DNA of 8,243 bases from Lysobacterales bacterium (GTDB taxonomy: Bacteria > Pseudomonadota > Gammaproteobacteria > Xanthomonadales > SZUA-36): assembly GCA_026193295.1 (NCBI GenBank), contig JAPHSB010000165.1:1-8243 (forward strand), read 5' to 3'. A program made the translations under genes and the position numbers. The notes beneath the pieces are model-generated. The model did not search any database and was not told the origin of the DNA. It was given only the letters and a program-made list of their open reading frames with translations. Below, one piece after another: positions 1 to 5,890 of the stretch; the stretch's first letter is position 1, and each line of letters starts with the position of its first letter.

Positions 1-722
1 ACCGCCCGCACCGAAGAGGTCGTGTAGCCGATGCCCGAGTAGCCGATCCCGTTCAGGGACGAACTCACCGACTGGACCACCGAAGCAGAACCCGGCTGCT
101 CGTTCACCGTGTTCTTGAAATCGCCCTTGCACAGTGCGTGTTGCTTGAAGTAACCGTAGGTGCCGGACACTGAGTTACGGCCATACAGCTGGATGCCGCG
201 TGACGCCCAGGCGCCCGGCAGCCCCAGCTGCCCCCAGTTGACGATGTCTTTCGCGCCGCCGCAGGTGCGAGTGGAGGAAAAAATGGCGTCCGTTTGCTGC
301 AGGTTCAGGCCTTCAATCGGATTGTCCTTGTGGACGAAAATCGCCAGGGCGTCAATGGCTACCGCGATCGCTGTTGGTTTATAACCGTTGCGCTGCTCGA
401 AAGCCTGTATTTCGTTGTCCTTCATCAGGCGGCTCATCGGGCCCAGGTTGGAAGTCCCTTCGGTCAGCGCCGGTGGTGCGGTCGAAGAGCCGGCGGCCTG
501 GATCTGCACGTTGACGTTGGGATAGACGCGCTTGAACTCCTCGGCCCACAGCGTCATGAGGTTGGCCAGCGTATCCGAGCCGACGCTGGACAGGTTGCCC
601 GACACACCGCTGGTTTTCTGATAGTCGGGCAGGGCGGGATCGACCTCTGCCTGCGCCAGCAGGGCGCCGGGTAGGAGGGCGAACAGGCTAACAATCAAGA
701 TCCGTTGGACAAAAGGGTTCAT
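1..722 (-). CDS. pstS: Phosphate ABC transporter substrate-binding protein PstS (3' part outside window)
   Basis: Periplasmic phosphate-binding protein that delivers phosphate to the PstCAB permease. The reading frame is open from an ATG at 722 to the left edge (240 codons visible), so the C-terminus is missing. Residues 1-23 look like a signal peptide (hydrophobic ILIVSLFALLPGALLA, cleavage near residue 23-25). Phosphate-loop type motifs of the PBP family are present: SVGSDTL at 46-52, AAGSSTAP at 76-83 and GRNSVSGTYGYF at 181-192. Cys154 and Cys198 could form a disulfide. The start is supported by GGGAG at 731-735, 8 nt upstream of the ATG. A Pho-box promoter lies upstream, and phoR ends 113 bp upstream on the same strand. 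By family convention pstCAB and phoU would be expected to the left, but that is inference. The family call is from motifs and context. Confidence 0.9.
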   Translation of the reverse strand, partial: MNPFVQRILIVSLFALLPGALLAQAEVDPALPDYQKTSGVSGNLSSVGSDTLANLMTLWAEEFKRVYPNVNVQIQAAGSSTAPPALTEGTSNLGPMSRLMKDNEIQAFEQRNGYKPTAIAVAIDALAIFVHKDNPIEGLNLQQTDAIFSSTRTCGGAKDIVNWGQLGLPGAWASRGIQLYGRNSVSGTYGYFKQHALCKGDFKNTVNEQPGSASVVQSVSSSLNGIGYSGIGYTTSSVRA

Positions 723-782
723 GCGAAATACTCCCGAAACAAGGGTGGGCACCTGCCATGGCACGGAGGCCGGACGGAGAAT

Positions 783-816
783 ATGTTAGGGCCGCCATGT
801 GACGGTTTCGTTACAG
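783..816 (-). promoter_or_regulatory. Pho-box promoter of pstS
   Basis: On the minus strand CTGTAACGAAACCGTCAC (816 to 799) consists of two 7-bp half-sites, CTGTAAC and CCGTCAC, separated by 4 bp. This matches the PhoB box pattern CTGTCAT-N4-CTGTCAT. Ten nucleotides downstream lies TAACAT (788-783), a 4/6 match to a -10 hexamer, at the spacing seen in known PhoB-activated promoters, where the box replaces the -35. It lies between the phoR stop and the pstS start, so it should boost pstS independently of read-through from phoBR. Confidence 0.75.
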
Positions 817-835
817 GCGGTCTTCGTGCCGAAGG

Positions 836-2128
836 CTATGCGGACTCGTCCAACCGCCGTTCCGGCGGGAACGTGCATGTGAAGCGGCTTCCTTCGCCGA
901 TTTCGCTCTCAATCGTTAATGTGGCCTGGTGCGCATTGAGCACATGCTTGACGATGGACAGGCCCAGGCCGGTGCCGCCGGTCTGGCGGGCACGGTCGGA
1001 GCCGACGCGATAAAAGCGTTCGGTCAGCCTGGGAATGTCGCGCTTCGGGATTCCGATGCCCGTGTCCTCCACGACAAGCTGGGGGCCGGGTCCGGCCTCC
1101 CGCCAGCTGACCTTGATCGTGCCGCCGTCGGGTGTGTACTTGATTGCGTTCGAAAGCAGGTTGCCGAATGCGCTTTCGAGATCGGTCGCCACCCCCGACA
1201 GCCAGGGACCCGAGTCGACCTCGAAAACCAACTGATGCCGGCCGCGGCTGAGTTCGTCCGCCTGCTCTTGGAGCTGCATCAGCATGCCAGGTACGTCGAT
1301 AACCTCTTCCTCGCCTCGGATTTCGTCGCTCTGCAGTCGCGAGAGTTCCAGCAGATCGTACAGCAACATCTGCATCTGGGCCGTTTGGGACAGCATGCGG
1401 GCGACGGAGTCACTGACTTCGGGCGACTCGTTGTCCTGCAGCATTTCCAGATATCCCTGCAGCACGGTCAACGGGGTACGCAGTTCGTGTGAAATGTTGG
1501 CCACGAAATCCCGGCGGATTCGTTCCACGTTATGCACCTCGGTGTTGTCGCGCAAAATGATCAGCCTTTGGTCCTTTTGGAAAGCGAAGGCACTGATGGT
1601 CAACCAGACGTTGTCGTCGCGCGGTGACGGCATTTCCAGCGGGCTCTTGACCTGCCCCTGCACGGCTAGCCAGTTGGCAAAATCCGGCCCGCGTAGCAGG
1701 TTGGTCACCGGCTTGCCCAGATCCTGCGGGCTGCGTAATCCGAGCAAAGCCTGCGCGGCCTGGTTGAACCAGGTGATGTTGCGCTGCGCGTCCATGACCA
1801 GGGTGGCGTCCGGAAAGGCATCCGTGAGTTGCCGGAACTCGGCGAGCATGCCCCGGTACTGGTCTTTCTGTTTCTGGTTGTCCTTTTCAAGGCTGGCGAT
1901 TCGTTCGTACACATCGGACCAGATGCCGTAACTTTCCGGCACTTCGGAACCAGGCATCTGCAGCCACCGGTAAAGCCGCCAGAGGTTCGCCAGGTGCCAG
2001 GCCAGGTATGCCAGCAGGCTCATGGCCAGGACTTCCAGGGGGTAGCCGGCCAGCCAGCCGACCAGCAGGATTCCAGGCACCATGAGGAGCAGTCTGCCTG
2101 CGTGGAACTTCCAACTTCGAGCGGCCAT
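836..2128 (-). CDS. phoR: Phosphate regulon sensor histidine kinase PhoR
   Basis: Inner-membrane histidine kinase that phosphorylates PhoB when phosphate is scarce and normally dephosphorylates it in excess. It is 430 aa, close to the E. coli protein (431 aa). Visible in order: two hydrophobic segments at about 12-28 and 31-48 with a very short turn and hence almost no periplasmic domain, as is usual for PhoR; a charged linker (about 70-95); a PAS-like region (about 98-200); the H-box ISHELRTPL with phosphoacceptor His214; the N-box NLLSNAIKYT (323-332); the G1 box DTGIGI (355-360); the F-box region RFYR (371-374); and the G2 box GGTGLGLSI (384-392). All kinase motifs are intact. The start is ATG 2128, with GGGAA 8 nt upstream. 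It follows phoB after a 75-bp gap that contains the direct repeat GATCAGCG (2142-2149 and 2156-2163) and no obvious terminator, so it is probably cotranscribed with phoB. Confidence 0.95.
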   Translation of the reverse strand: MAARSWKFHAGRLLLMVPGILLVGWLAGYPLEVLAMSLLAYLAWHLANLWRLYRWLQMPGSEVPESYGIWSDVYERIASLEKDNQKQKDQYRGMLAEFRQLTDAFPDATLVMDAQRNITWFNQAAQALLGLRSPQDLGKPVTNLLRGPDFANWLAVQGQVKSPLEMPSPRDDNVWLTISAFAFQKDQRLIILRDNTEVHNVERIRRDFVANISHELRTPLTVLQGYLEMLQDNESPEVSDSVARMLSQTAQMQMLLYDLLELSRLQSDEIRGEEEVIDVPGMLMQLQEQADELSRGRHQLVFEVDSGPWLSGVATDLESAFGNLLSNAIKYTPDGGTIKVSWREAGPGPQLVVEDTGIGIPKRDIPRLTERFYRVGSDRARQTGGTGLGLSIVKHVLNAHQATLTIESEIGEGSRFTCTFPPERRLDESA

Positions 2129-2203
2129 GGCCTGGATTCCCGATCAGCGCTGCCGGATCAGCGGGCCTGCTTGCCGGCGTTCCTCAGTTCATGGCGGGGG
2201 CGT

Positions 2204-2902
2204 TCAGCCTTCCGCGAGGAAACGATAGCCATGTCCACGCACGGTTTGCAAATAATGGCTGGTTCCGGATGGCTCGAGCGCTTTGCGCAAACGCCTGATA
2301 TGGACGTCCACGGTGCGTTCCTCGAGGTACGCGTTGGCGCCCCAGACGTGGTCCAGGATCTGTGAGCGATTGTAGGCGCGGCCCTGGTGGCTCATGAAAA
2401 ATTCCAACAGGCGGTACTCGGTGGGCCCCATGCTGATTTCTTCGCCACCGTGCAGCACCCTGCGCGACGCCGTGTCCAGCGTGAGCTCGCCGATGGCCAG
2501 GAATCCCTGGTCATTGGCCGGGTTGCTGCGCCGCAGAACGGCGCGGATGCGCGCCAGCAACTCGCGTGGCGAGAAGGGTTTGATGACGTAGTCGTCCGTG
2601 CCCGCTTCGAGGCCGGTCACCTTGTCGTCCTCGGTGACCTTGGCGGTCAGCATGATGATGGGAATATCCTCGGTATACGAGTCCTTGCGCAGGCGGCGCG
2701 TGAGTTCGACACCGCTGACCCCGGGCATCATCCAGTCCATCAGGATGAGATCGGGACGGCTTTCGCTGATGCGCAGCAAAGCCTCGTGGGCGTCCGCGGC
2801 GGTCTGGACACTCATCTTCGCTCGCTCGAGGGCAAACTGGATCATGTCGCGAATGGCAGCATCGTCGTCTACTACCAGAACCCGGGGTTGTCGTGTGTTC
2901 AC
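2204..2902 (-). CDS. phoB: Phosphate regulon response regulator PhoB
   Basis: OmpR/PhoB-family transcription factor that, once phosphorylated by PhoR, binds Pho boxes and recruits RNA polymerase. It is 232 aa. The receiver domain (about 6-122) has the acidic pair Asp12/Asp13, phosphoacceptor Asp56 (LILMDWMMPG), Thr86 (MLTAK) and Lys108 (VIKPFSPREL). The C-terminal winged helix (about 133-230) shows the family motifs TEYRLLEFFM, RSQILDHVWG, RTVDVHIRRLRKAL and TVRGHGYRF. The start is GTG 2902, which gives the expected PhoB N-terminus with RVLVVDDD at residues 7-14. The frame stays open upstream but with no better start. The only SD-like motif is AGAGG (2915-2919), 12 nt away, and it lies inside the neighbouring mobile-like element. 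A Pho-box promoter lies beyond that element, which points to autoregulation. Confidence 0.95.
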   Translation of the reverse strand: MNTRQPRVLVVDDDAAIRDMIQFALERAKMSVQTAADAHEALLRISESRPDLILMDWMMPGVSGVELTRRLRKDSYTEDIPIIMLTAKVTEDDKVTGLEAGTDDYVIKPFSPRELLARIRAVLRRSNPANDQGFLAIGELTLDTASRRVLHGGEEISMGPTEYRLLEFFMSHQGRAYNRSQILDHVWGANAYLEERTVDVHIRRLRKALEPSGTSHYLQTVRGHGYRFLAEG

Positions 2903-2910
2903 TGGCTTAA

Positions 2911-2934
2911 GGAACCTCTGAACAATTATACGCG
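2911..2934 (+). repeat. Terminal inverted repeat, phoB-proximal end
   Basis: This is the reverse complement of 3160-3183 at 22 of 24 positions. The outer ten bases GGAACCTCTG match without mismatch, then one mismatch at 2921 and a second near 2929. On the minus strand this copy also contains TATAAT and AGAGG, so it may serve phoB transcription and translation. Confidence 0.8.
2925..2930 (-). promoter_or_regulatory. Candidate element-borne -10 hexamer for phoB
   Basis: A perfect TATAAT on the minus strand, 22 nt before the GTG start of phoB and inside the terminal repeat. The position 17 nt further upstream holds only GCAAAG (2948-2953), a poor -35, and no convincing Pho box sits there. With a start point about 7 nt downstream, any transcript would have a leader of roughly 15 nt containing AGAGG. 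Whether it is used is unknown. Confidence 0.4.
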
Positions 2935-2948
2935 GGCGCGACGGAGTC

Positions 2949-3033
2949 TTTGCGGGTGCTCTGGTCCAGTATTGGCGAACGTGGTTGGGTTATTCCCAAT
3001 GAGTGAGCTGAAATGGGGCGGAGCGCCCGCAAA
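2949..3033. repeat. Internal hairpin arm A of the element
   Basis: TTTGCGGGTGCTC (2949-2961) is inverted at 3021-3033 as GAGCGCCCGCAAA, 12 of 13 matching. The odd position becomes a G-U pair in plus-strand RNA. Between the arms lies a smaller perfect hairpin, TTGGG (2985-2989) with CCCAA (2995-2999) around a 5-nt loop. Confidence 0.65.
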
Positions 3034-3050
3034 GGCCCGTCCCATCCGGG

Positions 3051-3152
3051 TTTCGTCGAGAAAGCCACATCTCGCGCACTTCCCGCCTCGGTCGTAGCGG
3101 TGCTACTGTCTCTCGGCACGAAGCGCACGATCTCCGGCTTTCTCGTCAGAAA
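3051..3152. repeat. Internal hairpin arm B of the element
   Basis: CGAGAAAGCC (3057-3066) pairs perfectly with GGCTTTCTCG (3136-3145). After a small asymmetric bulge the stem continues as TTTC (3051-3054) with GAAA (3149-3152). The interior holds a short perfect hairpin, GTAGC (3094-3098) with GCTAC (3102-3106). Together with arm A and the terminal repeats this predicts a cruciform or cloverleaf-like fold. Confidence 0.65.
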
Positions 3153-3159
3153 CGCGTGT

Positions 3160-3183
3160 CGCGTGTAATTGATCAGAGGTTCC
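3160..3183 (+). repeat. Terminal inverted repeat, promoter-proximal end
   Basis: Partner of 2911-2934. It ends TCAGAGGTTCC at 3183 and is followed at once by TCACTG. In this copy the hexamer equivalent to the TATAAT of the other end is TGTAAT. Confidence 0.8.
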
Positions 3184-3188
3184 TCACT

Positions 3189-3205
3189 GTATCCATCATG
3201 GATAC
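3189..3205. promoter_or_regulatory. 17-bp palindrome overlapping the predicted phoB transcription start
   Basis: GTATCCATCATGGATAC is a perfect inverted repeat of 8+8 bp around one central base. On the minus strand it begins 3 bp after the TATAAT of the Pho-box promoter, so it spans about -4 to +14 of the expected transcript. Such a place fits an operator, or a small 5' hairpin of the mRNA. No protein can be assigned to it. Confidence 0.45.
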
Positions 3206-3208
3206 CCC

Positions 3209-3241
3209 ATTATAAGGACGCATGTGACAGAATTATTTCAG
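3209..3241 (-). promoter_or_regulatory. Pho-box promoter of phoBR
   Basis: On the minus strand CTGAAATAATTCTGTCAC (3241 to 3224) has half-sites CTGAAAT (5/7 to consensus) and CTGTCAC (consensus) with a 4-bp A/T spacer. Nine nucleotides downstream is a perfect TATAAT (3214-3209). This is the layout of a PhoB-activated promoter and predicts autoregulation of phoBR. It starts 20 bp after the bepA stop. The transcript would have to cross the 273-bp element, giving a leader of about 300 nt before phoB. Confidence 0.75.
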
Positions 3242-3260
3242 GCTACTGAATTGATGCAGG

Positions 3261-4754
3261 CTATGGAGTTTCCTTGCCCATCTTGGCGAGTTCCAGTCGC
3301 AATTCGTTGATTCGGGCGGTGATGCGGGCGCGCTGGTAGTAGTCGAGGTCGTCGCGCGCAGCCAGCTCCTGCAGCTGCATCGCGGCTTCGTGGATGCCGC
3401 CGCGCAGGTAATACGTCTCGGCGATTGCCTCCCTGGCGCGCACGCTGTCACCGGCTATGTTGGCCGAACGCGCATAGAGCTCGTACAGCGTGGGGTCTTG
3501 CGCCTGGCGGAGCAATTGCTGACGCAGCACCACCGCGGCGGTTTGCGCCTGCTCCTTGTCCTGGCTCTTGAGCAGCGCCTGGGCGTACTGCATCGAGATT
3601 GCGTGATTGCCGGGGAAGGCGTCGTACAGCCCGGCGAGCCGGTCGATCGCGGCCGCGTCGTGCCCGGATTCGAGATCGAGGTCTGCAAGCTGGAGTTCAT
3701 AAATGACGCGTTGCTCGCGGTCGAGCAGGTTTTGCAGCAGTTTGCGCGCCTCAACATAGTCACCCTTCTTTTGCAGCACGATAGCGCGGCCGTAAAACAG
3801 GGCGTCGCTCTCGGCCGGGCTGATATCCGCCCGGTCCATGCGATTGTCGAACCACTGCAGCGCGGTGTCGGGCGTTTTTTCCGTCAGCGCGCGCAAGCGG
3901 GCCTGGATAAGGTAAAAGGGCTTACCGTCATCAGGCGGCGGCTTGGGCATGGTGGCCGCCCGGTTGTCCGCCTCCGCGATGCGGCTGACCGAGACCGGGT
4001 GGGTGCGCAGGTATTCCGGGGGGCCTTCGCCCATGGCACGGGTTATGCGGCCCATCTTTTCGAAGAACTCGCCCATGCCGGCCGGGTCGTAGCCCGCCCG
4101 TGACAACGTCGAAATGCCGATACGGTCCGCCTCGTATTCGTTCTGGCGGGTGTAAAAGATTCGTGCCTGCTCGGCGGCCGCCTGGCCTCCGAGCAGGGCG
4201 CCCTGGATGGCTTCGCCGCTCCCGCCACCGGCCAGCACCAGGCCCAGCATGGCCAAGGCGATGGGGATGGTCATGGCCTTCTGGTTTTCGAACGCCCGGT
4301 AAAGGTGCAGCTGGGTAATGTGGGCGATTTCGTGGGCGAGCACGCCGGCCACCTCGTTCTGATCGTCGGCGGCGAGGATCAATCCGGTGTATAGCGACAC
4401 CACCCCGCCGGGCGCCGCAAAGGCGTTGACGACGGGCTGGTTGAGCACCACGAAGGTAAAGGGCTTGTCGGGCCGGTCACTGTTCGATGCCAGGCGGAAT
4501 CCCATGTCCCTGAAGAAATCGCTGATCAGCGGGTCCTCGACCAGCACCTCGTAGGCGCGCATCTGGCGCACCAGGGCCTTGGCGTATTCCTCCTCTTCCT
4601 TGCGGGACAGGATCGTATCGGCCGATGCGCCCATGTCCGGAAGGCTGAGCCGCTCGGTCTGGGCGACGCTCACCATGCTGATACCTGCCGTCAGCAGCGC
4701 GACCAGCAGGGAAGCGGGCGTCATGAGACGATTTGTGTGCTTGACCCTGGACAT
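3261..4754 (-). CDS. bepA: Beta-barrel assembly-enhancing protease BepA (M48 metalloprotease with TPR domain)
   Basis: Periplasmic zinc protease/chaperone that helps outer-membrane protein and LptD assembly and degrades stalled substrates. The chosen start ATG 4754 gives 497 aa (E. coli BepA is 487). A TTG at 4793 is in frame but adds 13 residues ahead of a good signal peptide (about 1-31, cleavage near SVA-Q). GGGG at 4760-4763 lies 5 nt upstream of the ATG. The mature N-terminus LSLPDMGAS matches BepA. Zinc ligands and catalytic residue are His141, Glu142 and His145 (HEIAH) with Glu206 (QNEYEADRIG). THPVSVSRIAEA (251-262) carries His252, equivalent to the regulatory His of BepA. The rest (about 270-497) is helical TPR-like repeat. 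All active-site residues are intact. It is divergent from tusD; the phoB Pho box begins 20 bp after its stop, with no clear terminator between. Confidence 0.93.
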   Translation of the reverse strand: MSRVKHTNRLMTPASLLVALLTAGISMVSVAQTERLSLPDMGASADTILSRKEEEEYAKALVRQMRAYEVLVEDPLISDFFRDMGFRLASNSDRPDKPFTFVVLNQPVVNAFAAPGGVVSLYTGLILAADDQNEVAGVLAHEIAHITQLHLYRAFENQKAMTIPIALAMLGLVLAGGGSGEAIQGALLGGQAAAEQARIFYTRQNEYEADRIGISTLSRAGYDPAGMGEFFEKMGRITRAMGEGPPEYLRTHPVSVSRIAEADNRAATMPKPPPDDGKPFYLIQARLRALTEKTPDTALQWFDNRMDRADISPAESDALFYGRAIVLQKKGDYVEARKLLQNLLDREQRVIYELQLADLDLESGHDAAAIDRLAGLYDAFPGNHAISMQYAQALLKSQDKEQAQTAAVVLRQQLLRQAQDPTLYELYARSANIAGDSVRAREAIAETYYLRGGIHEAAMQLQELAARDDLDYYQRARITARINELRLELAKMGKETP

Positions 4755-4835
4755 GCTTTCCCCGAGACTTTTCCGTTGCCACTTCGACAACAATTGCGGT
4801 GCGCGGTTCTTTCACGCGCGCCCGGACAGTGTAAC

Positions 4836-5183
4836 GTGAAGATCCTCGTCATCGTCAATGCAAGCCCCTGGGGCGGGAGCCTCGCGGTCACGGCCCTGCG
4901 GCTGGTGCGGGCCATGCTGGCTTGCGGTTTCGAAATTGCCGCGGTCTATTTTCGTGACGAGGGTGTGTATCAGGCGCTGGCGGGCCGGGTCACCGACAGC
5001 GGGACCCCGGTGCTGCGGGATGCCTGGCTGGAACTGCATGGCCAGCAGGCCGTGCCCTTGTTGCTGTGTTCTGCCGCGGCGCAGCGCAGGCTGGAGCATG
5101 CTCCCGCGGAAGGGTTCCGCGAAGCCGGCCTGGCGGAAGTCCTCGACCTGATGCGCACATGTGACCGCGTGGTGACTTTCTGA
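4836..5183 (+). CDS. tusD: Sulfurtransferase TusD/DsrE
   Basis: Sulfur relay subunit that accepts persulfide sulfur (from TusA in E. coli) and passes it through TusE to MnmA for 2-thiolation of tRNA wobble uridine. The start is GTG 4836, giving 115 aa (E. coli TusD is 128), beginning MKILVIVNASPWGG as expected of the DsrE fold. A frame extension to 4737 exists but would add an unrelated N-terminus overlapping bepA. The active cysteine is Cys78 in LLLCSAAAQRRL, the same number as in E. coli TusD, and the end CDRVVTF matches the family. The SD is weak (GGA at 4824-4826, 9 nt away). It is the first gene of tusDCBE; its stop overlaps the tusC start (TGATG). Confidence 0.88.
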   Translation: MKILVIVNASPWGGSLAVTALRLVRAMLACGFEIAAVYFRDEGVYQALAGRVTDSGTPVLRDAWLELHGQQAVPLLLCSAAAQRRLEHAPAEGFREAGLAEVLDLMRTCDRVVTF

Positions 5184-5554
5184 TGGGCTCCATGCCTGCC
5201 GCTCGCCTTGGACTGGTCGTGCGCGGCCATTCCTGGCACCTCCGCGCCGCCCGAACCGACCTCGACTTTGTCCTGGCCGCCGCCGCGATGGACTTCAGCC
5301 TCGAAGTGTACTTCCTTGGCCCGGCCCTGTTGCAGCTGGTGGATGAGCGGGACAGCAAGGCGGCGCTGCTGCCCGCGGGCTACCGCGCCTGGGCGGCTCT
5401 GCCCGAGCTTGCCGAGGCGGTCGTCTACGCCGAACGGGAGTGGCTCGAGTACTGTGACCGCTCCGCCGTTCGACTGCTGCTGCCCGTGCAGGGCCTCAGC
5501 GCCGAAGCCCTGCGGGCCGGATGGCGGCAATGCCGTCATGTCCTGGTGGTTTGA
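5183..5554 (+). CDS. tusC: Sulfur relay subunit TusC/DsrF
   Basis: Non-catalytic partner in the TusBCD (DsrEFH) heterohexamer. It is 123 aa (E. coli 119). LDFVLAAAAMDFSLEVYFLG (about 27-46) aligns with the conserved helix-strand of TusC, and the protein ends in the usual strand (CRHVLVV). Identity is supported mainly by position between tusD and tusB, since this subunit diverges quickly. It overlaps tusD by one base; GGTGA at 5171-5175 sits 7 nt before the ATG, so translation is probably coupled. A second in-frame ATG three codons later is possible. Confidence 0.82.
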   Translation: MGSMPAARLGLVVRGHSWHLRAARTDLDFVLAAAAMDFSLEVYFLGPALLQLVDERDSKAALLPAGYRAWAALPELAEAVVYAEREWLEYCDRSAVRLLLPVQGLSAEALRAGWRQCRHVLVV

Positions 5555-5557
5555 GAC

Positions 5558-5890
5558 GTGCAGAAACCCGGGCAGCCAAAACCCGCCCCGCTCGAGGCCT
5601 TGAGTTGCCTGCACCTGGTGGCCGGCGCCGGTTCGGACGCAGTGGCGCAGTGCCTGTCCCAGGCCGACCCTGCGGATGACATCATGTTTGTCGACGCAGG
5701 CGTGCTGCATTTGCCGCGCCTGGTGGCCGGTTCCTTCGACGATTCGGCGGGCTCCCTGCATTTTTCGGCCGCCGATCTCCAGGCCCACGGCTTGTTCGAT
5801 GCGGCGCGGCGGTCGAACGTCGATATCCTGGATGACGCCGGCTTCTGCAAGCTGCTGGCGGCACACCGCCATTGCCTGACCTGGACATGA
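5558..5890 (+). CDS. tusB: Sulfur relay subunit TusB/DsrH
   Basis: Third subunit of the TusBCD/DsrEFH complex. It is 110 aa from GTG 5558 (E. coli TusB is 95), so about 14 extra N-terminal residues. A TTG at 5600 would give the classic length but has no well-spaced SD, whereas GTG 5558 has GGTGG at 5545-5549, 8 nt upstream. Family-like stretches are CLHLVAGAG (17-25), DDIMFVDAGVLHL (40-52), DLQAHGL (73-79) and a final TWT like the AW ending of TusB. Cys32 falls about where DsrH of sulfur oxidisers has its conserved cysteine; E. coli TusB as I recall it lacks one there. It ends in a 4-bp ATGA overlap with tusE. Confidence 0.78.
   Translation: MQKPGQPKPAPLEALSCLHLVAGAGSDAVAQCLSQADPADDIMFVDAGVLHLPRLVAGSFDDSAGSLHFSAADLQAHGLFDAARRSNVDILDDAGFCKLLAAHRHCLTWT

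Larger units (their letters stand above)
2911..3183. mobile_element. MITE-like 273-bp element with terminal inverted repeats, between the phoB promoter and phoB
   Basis: A non-coding segment whose two ends are inverted copies of each other: 22 of 24 positions match between 2911-2934 and 3160-3183, starting GGAACCTCTGA. Inside are two further inverted pairs, 2949-2961 with 3021-3033 and 3057-3066 with 3136-3145. No credible gene is present. Small size, long terminal repeats and high folding potential are the hallmarks of MITEs, non-autonomous transposon derivatives. The flanking trinucleotides are TAA (2908-2910) and TCA (3184-3186), not an exact duplication. The hexamer TCACTG also occurs on both sides (2899-2904 and 3184-3189). 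The parent transposase family is unknown; ends of this general look occur in some IS5-type elements, but that is only a guess. It could instead be a structured leader or intergenic repeat. Confidence 0.72.

Noticed and set aside
2931..2953. A possible degenerate Pho box before the TATAAT of the element (CCGCAAA-GACT-CCGTCGC)
   Set aside because: The first half-site matches only 3/7, and the distance to the -10 is 7 bp rather than 9-10. The box at 3224-3241 is far better.
2907..3128. Open frame of 73 codons on the minus strand inside the element
   Set aside because: It overlaps the inverted-repeat structures, has no recognisable domain and no sensible SD, and is best explained as chance in a GC-rich repeat.
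3261..4793. Longer bepA from TTG 4793
   Set aside because: The ATG at 4754 gives a proper signal peptide, near-family length and a GGGG SD. The extra 13 residues are charged and unlikely before a signal peptide.
4970..5872. 300-codon minus-strand frame across the tus genes
   Set aside because: It is antisense to three well-recognised, tightly overlapping sulfur relay genes, and no domain is recognisable. It is a GC-rich shadow frame.
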